64,000 bases of DNA from Sphingopyxis sp. DBS4 (GTDB lineage Bacteria; Pseudomonadota; Alphaproteobacteria; Sphingomonadales; Sphingomonadaceae), in the NCBI RefSeq assembly GCF_024628865.1, contig NZ_CP102385.1, positions 124,001 through 188,000 of the forward strand, written 5' to 3'. Each line of letters opens with the position of its first letter. Position 1 is the stretch's first letter. This document shows positions 61,512 through 64,000 of this stretch, one piece after another. A program made the translations under genes and the position numbers. A model generated the notes under the pieces. The model worked only from the letters and a program-made list of their open reading frames with translations, was not told the DNA's origin and did not search any database.

Positions 61512-64000
61512 TCCGCCGCTACCGCATAATCGGCGCCGCCGCCCTGGCGGGCCTTCACCGATCCCGGGAATGCGACGTCCTCGATCGCTTCCGCCATGCT
61601 CATGCCCGCGGCCGTCTTCGCGTCGATCGCCGCGAACACTTGCGGGCTCGAGGAGTAGAGCGTCGCCGAATAGGGATCGAGCACCAACCTGCCCATCGCC
61701 AACATCTCCGGGCCCTTGATGAGCATGTCGGAATATTCGGTGCCGTTCCGTTTCAGCGACCGCATCATCGATTCGACCGCATCATTCATGTCGAAGCGAT
61801 CGAGCTTCTTAAAATCCGCGATCGTTTCAGGCTTCTGCTGAAGGATCACGAACCAGTCGCTGTTCTCAAGCGCCGCGATCGACCCTTCGGACTTATAATA
61901 GTCGTTGAGCGACTGGGTCGCGGTAATGAGGGACGCCCCATATTTGCGACAGGTACGGGCGTAGGTTTCGACGAAATCAGCCATGGAGCCGCCCTTGAGG
62001 AGCTGCCACGCCTCATCCAGCAGCAATGCCTTGCGCGTGCTGCGATCCTTCCGCATCGCCTGGCTCGACAGGAACATGATCGCCGTCAGAACGACGGAAC
62101 GTAGCTCCTCGCGCGCGGACAGATCCGAAAGCTCGAACACGGTCAGGTCGGCGCCGATCTTCAAGGTGGACTGACCTGTGAAGAAACGGCCGTAGGTGCC
62201 AGCGCTGGAAAAGGGTCGCATCGCGATCGCGAGCTCTTCGCCCTGAATATGCTGTCTGGCGTTCAGCGCCTCGATAACACCATCGATCGAGCCCTCTGTA
62301 CCGCTCTTTTCCCATTCGGCATTAACCGCGGCATCGATCAGGCCACGCTCCGTATCGTTCAAACGGTCGATATGCCGACCCATCTGGCCGATGATCGCTT
62401 TCAGCATCGCGATGCAGTCGAGACGATAGTCTTCGTCGCGCTCGGCCTCATCAGCGTCGATCATCGAGAAGGGATTGAGACAGAAGCCCGAGCTCATCGT
62501 GAACTCGACGAATGCCCCGCCCTGAAGTTTGCAGCTATGCTCGAAGCTGCGGCCGTCATCGATCACGATGACCTTCGCGCCGGCGCCGACAAGCGCCGAG
62601 GTCATTTCCTGCAGCGCGACAGATTTACCCGAACCTGACTTACCGAACACCGCAACATTGTGGTTGCCGGCAGTGTTCTCGAAGGGCGACCAAAAGAAGG
62701 GCTGACCGCGGCGGCCAAGAAGCAAGAGATGCGGAATGGGGCCACCATTATATTCGCCCTGCAGCGGCGCGATGTTGGCAACCGTCGTCGTCAGCATCGT
62801 GCGGAAGCGTTTCAGGCGCTCGAAATCTTTTGCGAGCCCATTCGCCATCGTGAGCGGCATGACCGAGATCAGCCCGGCCATCTGCAGATAGCGTTCGTCC
62901 TGGAGCTCCCAGCCCGCGGCTTTGTATACCGCCTTCAAATTGCGTTCGTGACGATCGCCCTCGCCGTAGGGCGAGACACTCATCACGCTGTAAAAGACGC
63001 GAACGAGTTTCTGCCCCTGCCGGAGCTGGTCCTGGACATATTCCCACTCGCGCGACTGGTCGCGAATCTGCGGGGTGAATTTCGCGCTCTGCGAATTCGC
63101 CAGACTCGTCGTGCGCATGAACTTGAAGGCCGCACGCGAGGTGGCGGCCTGTTCATCGGGATAGGTGATGGTGAGCATCGTCGCCACCGGACACGGCATC
63201 CGGAGCTTATCGAAATAGGGATCGCCAATGAGCTTCACTGTATCCCACGGCGCCCAGCGTGGCGGCAGGTTGCGGATCGCGTAACAGCGAATATCGAACC
63301 GGTCGGGCACGATCTCGCCAATGTCGGGAACCCCGTCCTGCAGCGCGCCAAGCGCGCGAAACCGTTCGGTGCGGATGAGGATGCGGTTGGGATCGGTGAC
63401 GATCTCCATATCCCGGCGCACCGCCTGGTCCGCGATCGGATCGAAACGGTTATAATCGACGACATCTTCACCGGACACAGTGGTCGGCGACGTCAGATCG
63501 TCGACGAGCTTGAGAAGCCCAACGGGATCGAGGATTTGCGCCTCGACGTCGATCGAGCGAAGCATGGACGCCATCGATTCACGAAGAGTAATCAGCTCCT
63601 CGTCGGTGACCTTCGCACCTTCCGGCACGCCGAGCGAAATGAAGACCCGGTGCGATCGCAGATGGAACGGAGCATCGGCGGACAGGCTCGACCAAACCCC
63701 TCCTTCGAGATAATCTGCGCGATGCTGTGCAATCCGCTCGTAAACGCCCTTCGCCATTTGGCGCGGGATGAACCACTGCACCATGCGTTCGGCGATCCGA
63801 GGGCTCATCCACTGCAAAATCTGGATCGACGTCTTGTCGGGAATACCTTCGGAGAGAAACTGCGAGATGATCTCGCTCGTCCGATCGTCGGCGCCGACCA
63901 GAGGCGAAACCTCCAGAATGAACCCGCGCGAGGCACTGTTGTAATAGAGCCCGGTCTTCGGATTGAAGCTGCGATACGGCAGCCAATCCGCAAACATCGG
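61508..64000 (-). CDS. traC: TraC F-type conjugation ATPase (5' end outside window)
   Basis: About 830 codons are present. The reading frame is open to the edge; a Met at 63997 (MFADWLPYRSFNPKTGLYYN) is probably internal because F-type TraC has residues before this block. Walker A VFGKSGSGKSVALQEM lies near residue 450 of the visible part, with KALLLDEAWQLLKGG (Walker B) near 665. TraC is the VirB4-like ATPase that powers pilus assembly. It is the most upstream gene of the operon seen here. Confidence 0.92.
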   Translation of the reverse strand, partial: PMFADWLPYRSFNPKTGLYYNSASRGFILEVSPLVGADDRTSEIISQFLSEGIPDKTSIQILQWMSPRIAERMVQWFIPRQMAKGVYERIAQHRADYLEGGVWSSLSADAPFHLRSHRVFISLGVPEGAKVTDEELITLRESMASMLRSIDVEAQILDPVGLLKLVDDLTSPTTVSGEDVVDYNRFDPIADQAVRRDMEIVTDPNRILIRTERFRALGALQDGVPDIGEIVPDRFDIRCYAIRNLPPRWAPWDTVKLIGDPYFDKLRMPCPVATMLTITYPDEQAATSRAAFKFMRTTSLANSQSAKFTPQIRDQSREWEYVQDQLRQGQKLVRVFYSVMSVSPYGEGDRHERNLKAVYKAAGWELQDERYLQMAGLISVMPLTMANGLAKDFERLKRFRTMLTTTVANIAPLQGEYNGGPIPHLLLLGRRGQPFFWSPFENTAGNHNVAVFGKSGSGKSVALQEMTSALVGAGAKVIVIDDGRSFEHSCKLQGGAFVEFTMSSGFCLNPFSMIDADEAERDEDYRLDCIAMLKAIIGQMGRHIDRLNDTERGLIDAAVNAEWEKSGTEGSIDGVIEALNARQHIQGEELAIAMRPFSSAGTYGRFFTGQSTLKIGADLTVFELSDLSAREELRSVVLTAIMFLSSQAMRKDRSTRKALLLDEAWQLLKGGSMADFVETYARTCRKYGASLITATQSLNDYYKSEGSIAALENSDWFVILQQKPETIADFKKLDRFDMNDAVESMMRSLKRNGTEYSDMLIKGPEMLAMGRLVLDPYSATLYSSSPQVFAAIDAKTAAGMSMAEAIEDVAFPGSVKARQGGGADYAVAAE

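Overview
The window looks like an alphaproteobacterium of the Sphingomonadaceae type. It is GC-rich, with a TonB receptor / sodium symporter / amino-sugar cluster, and with DUF736, DUF1173 and DUF2493 plasmid-type genes beside an F-type conjugation system. The organism is inferred from gene content and style only. No rRNA or tRNA gene was seen.

Region 1 (1 to about 15.9 kb) is a chromosome-style amino-sugar and murein-recycling regulon. It holds the end of a TonB-dependent receptor, a sodium:solute symporter, murQ, a NagX-like acyltransferase, an FAD-linked oxidase, a SIS-type glucosamine-6-phosphate deaminase, nagA, a HAD phosphatase, anmK, a PP2C phosphatase, a GntR/UTRA regulator and a BadF/BcrA-type amino-sugar kinase. 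Together they could take up GlcNAc or MurNAc compounds and convert anhydro-MurNAc to MurNAc-6-P, GlcNAc-6-P, GlcN-6-P and fructose-6-P. Three divergent promoters share the same direct-repeat element, GGTA repeated at an 11-bp period, which is a candidate operator for the UTRA regulator. A complete IS3-family element (9259-10527) sits between two broken genes: the 3' end of a sufS-type cysteine desulfurase, and the 5' end of a JAB/ThiF-like gene that follows a multiubiquitin-like gene.

Region 2 (about 16.5 to 35.6 kb) is the DNA-processing half of a conjugative plasmid or ICE. It carries DUF1173, an autoregulated ribbon-helix-helix gene, two tandemly duplicated gene pairs (sigma-region-4-like protein plus exported-like protein), DUF736, DUF2493, small unknown genes, a Phd/PemK-like toxin-antitoxin pair, a single-strand binding protein, an inverted-repeat-rich oriT-like stretch, a small ribbon-helix-helix protein, the TraD coupling protein and a MOBF relaxase-helicase.

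Region 3 (about 35.8 to 48.3 kb) is accessory cargo inserted inside the transfer region and resembles a defence island. It has DUF4238, two proteins with HEPN-like R-x(4-6)-H motifs, an IS3 remnant, a GSU2403-type nucleotidyltransferase with a striking operator, a PD-(D/E)XK-like protein, an AbiEii-like nucleotidyltransferase, and a tightly coupled three-gene operon (unknown 504-aa protein, PLD-like nuclease, small membrane protein). That operon is the best candidate here for an undescribed system.

Region 4 (48.5 kb to the right edge) is an F-type mating-pair-formation operon, all on the minus strand and nearly all with overlapping starts and stops: traC (cut by the edge), an unknown membrane gene, trbI, a TraF-type signal peptidase, traW, traU, trbC, traN, thioredoxin-like traF, traH and traG. 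TraN is enlarged by about 20 tandem cysteine repeats. TraG ends in what looks like an M15-type peptidase domain. No integrase, replication initiator or attachment site is visible, so plasmid versus ICE cannot be decided from this window.
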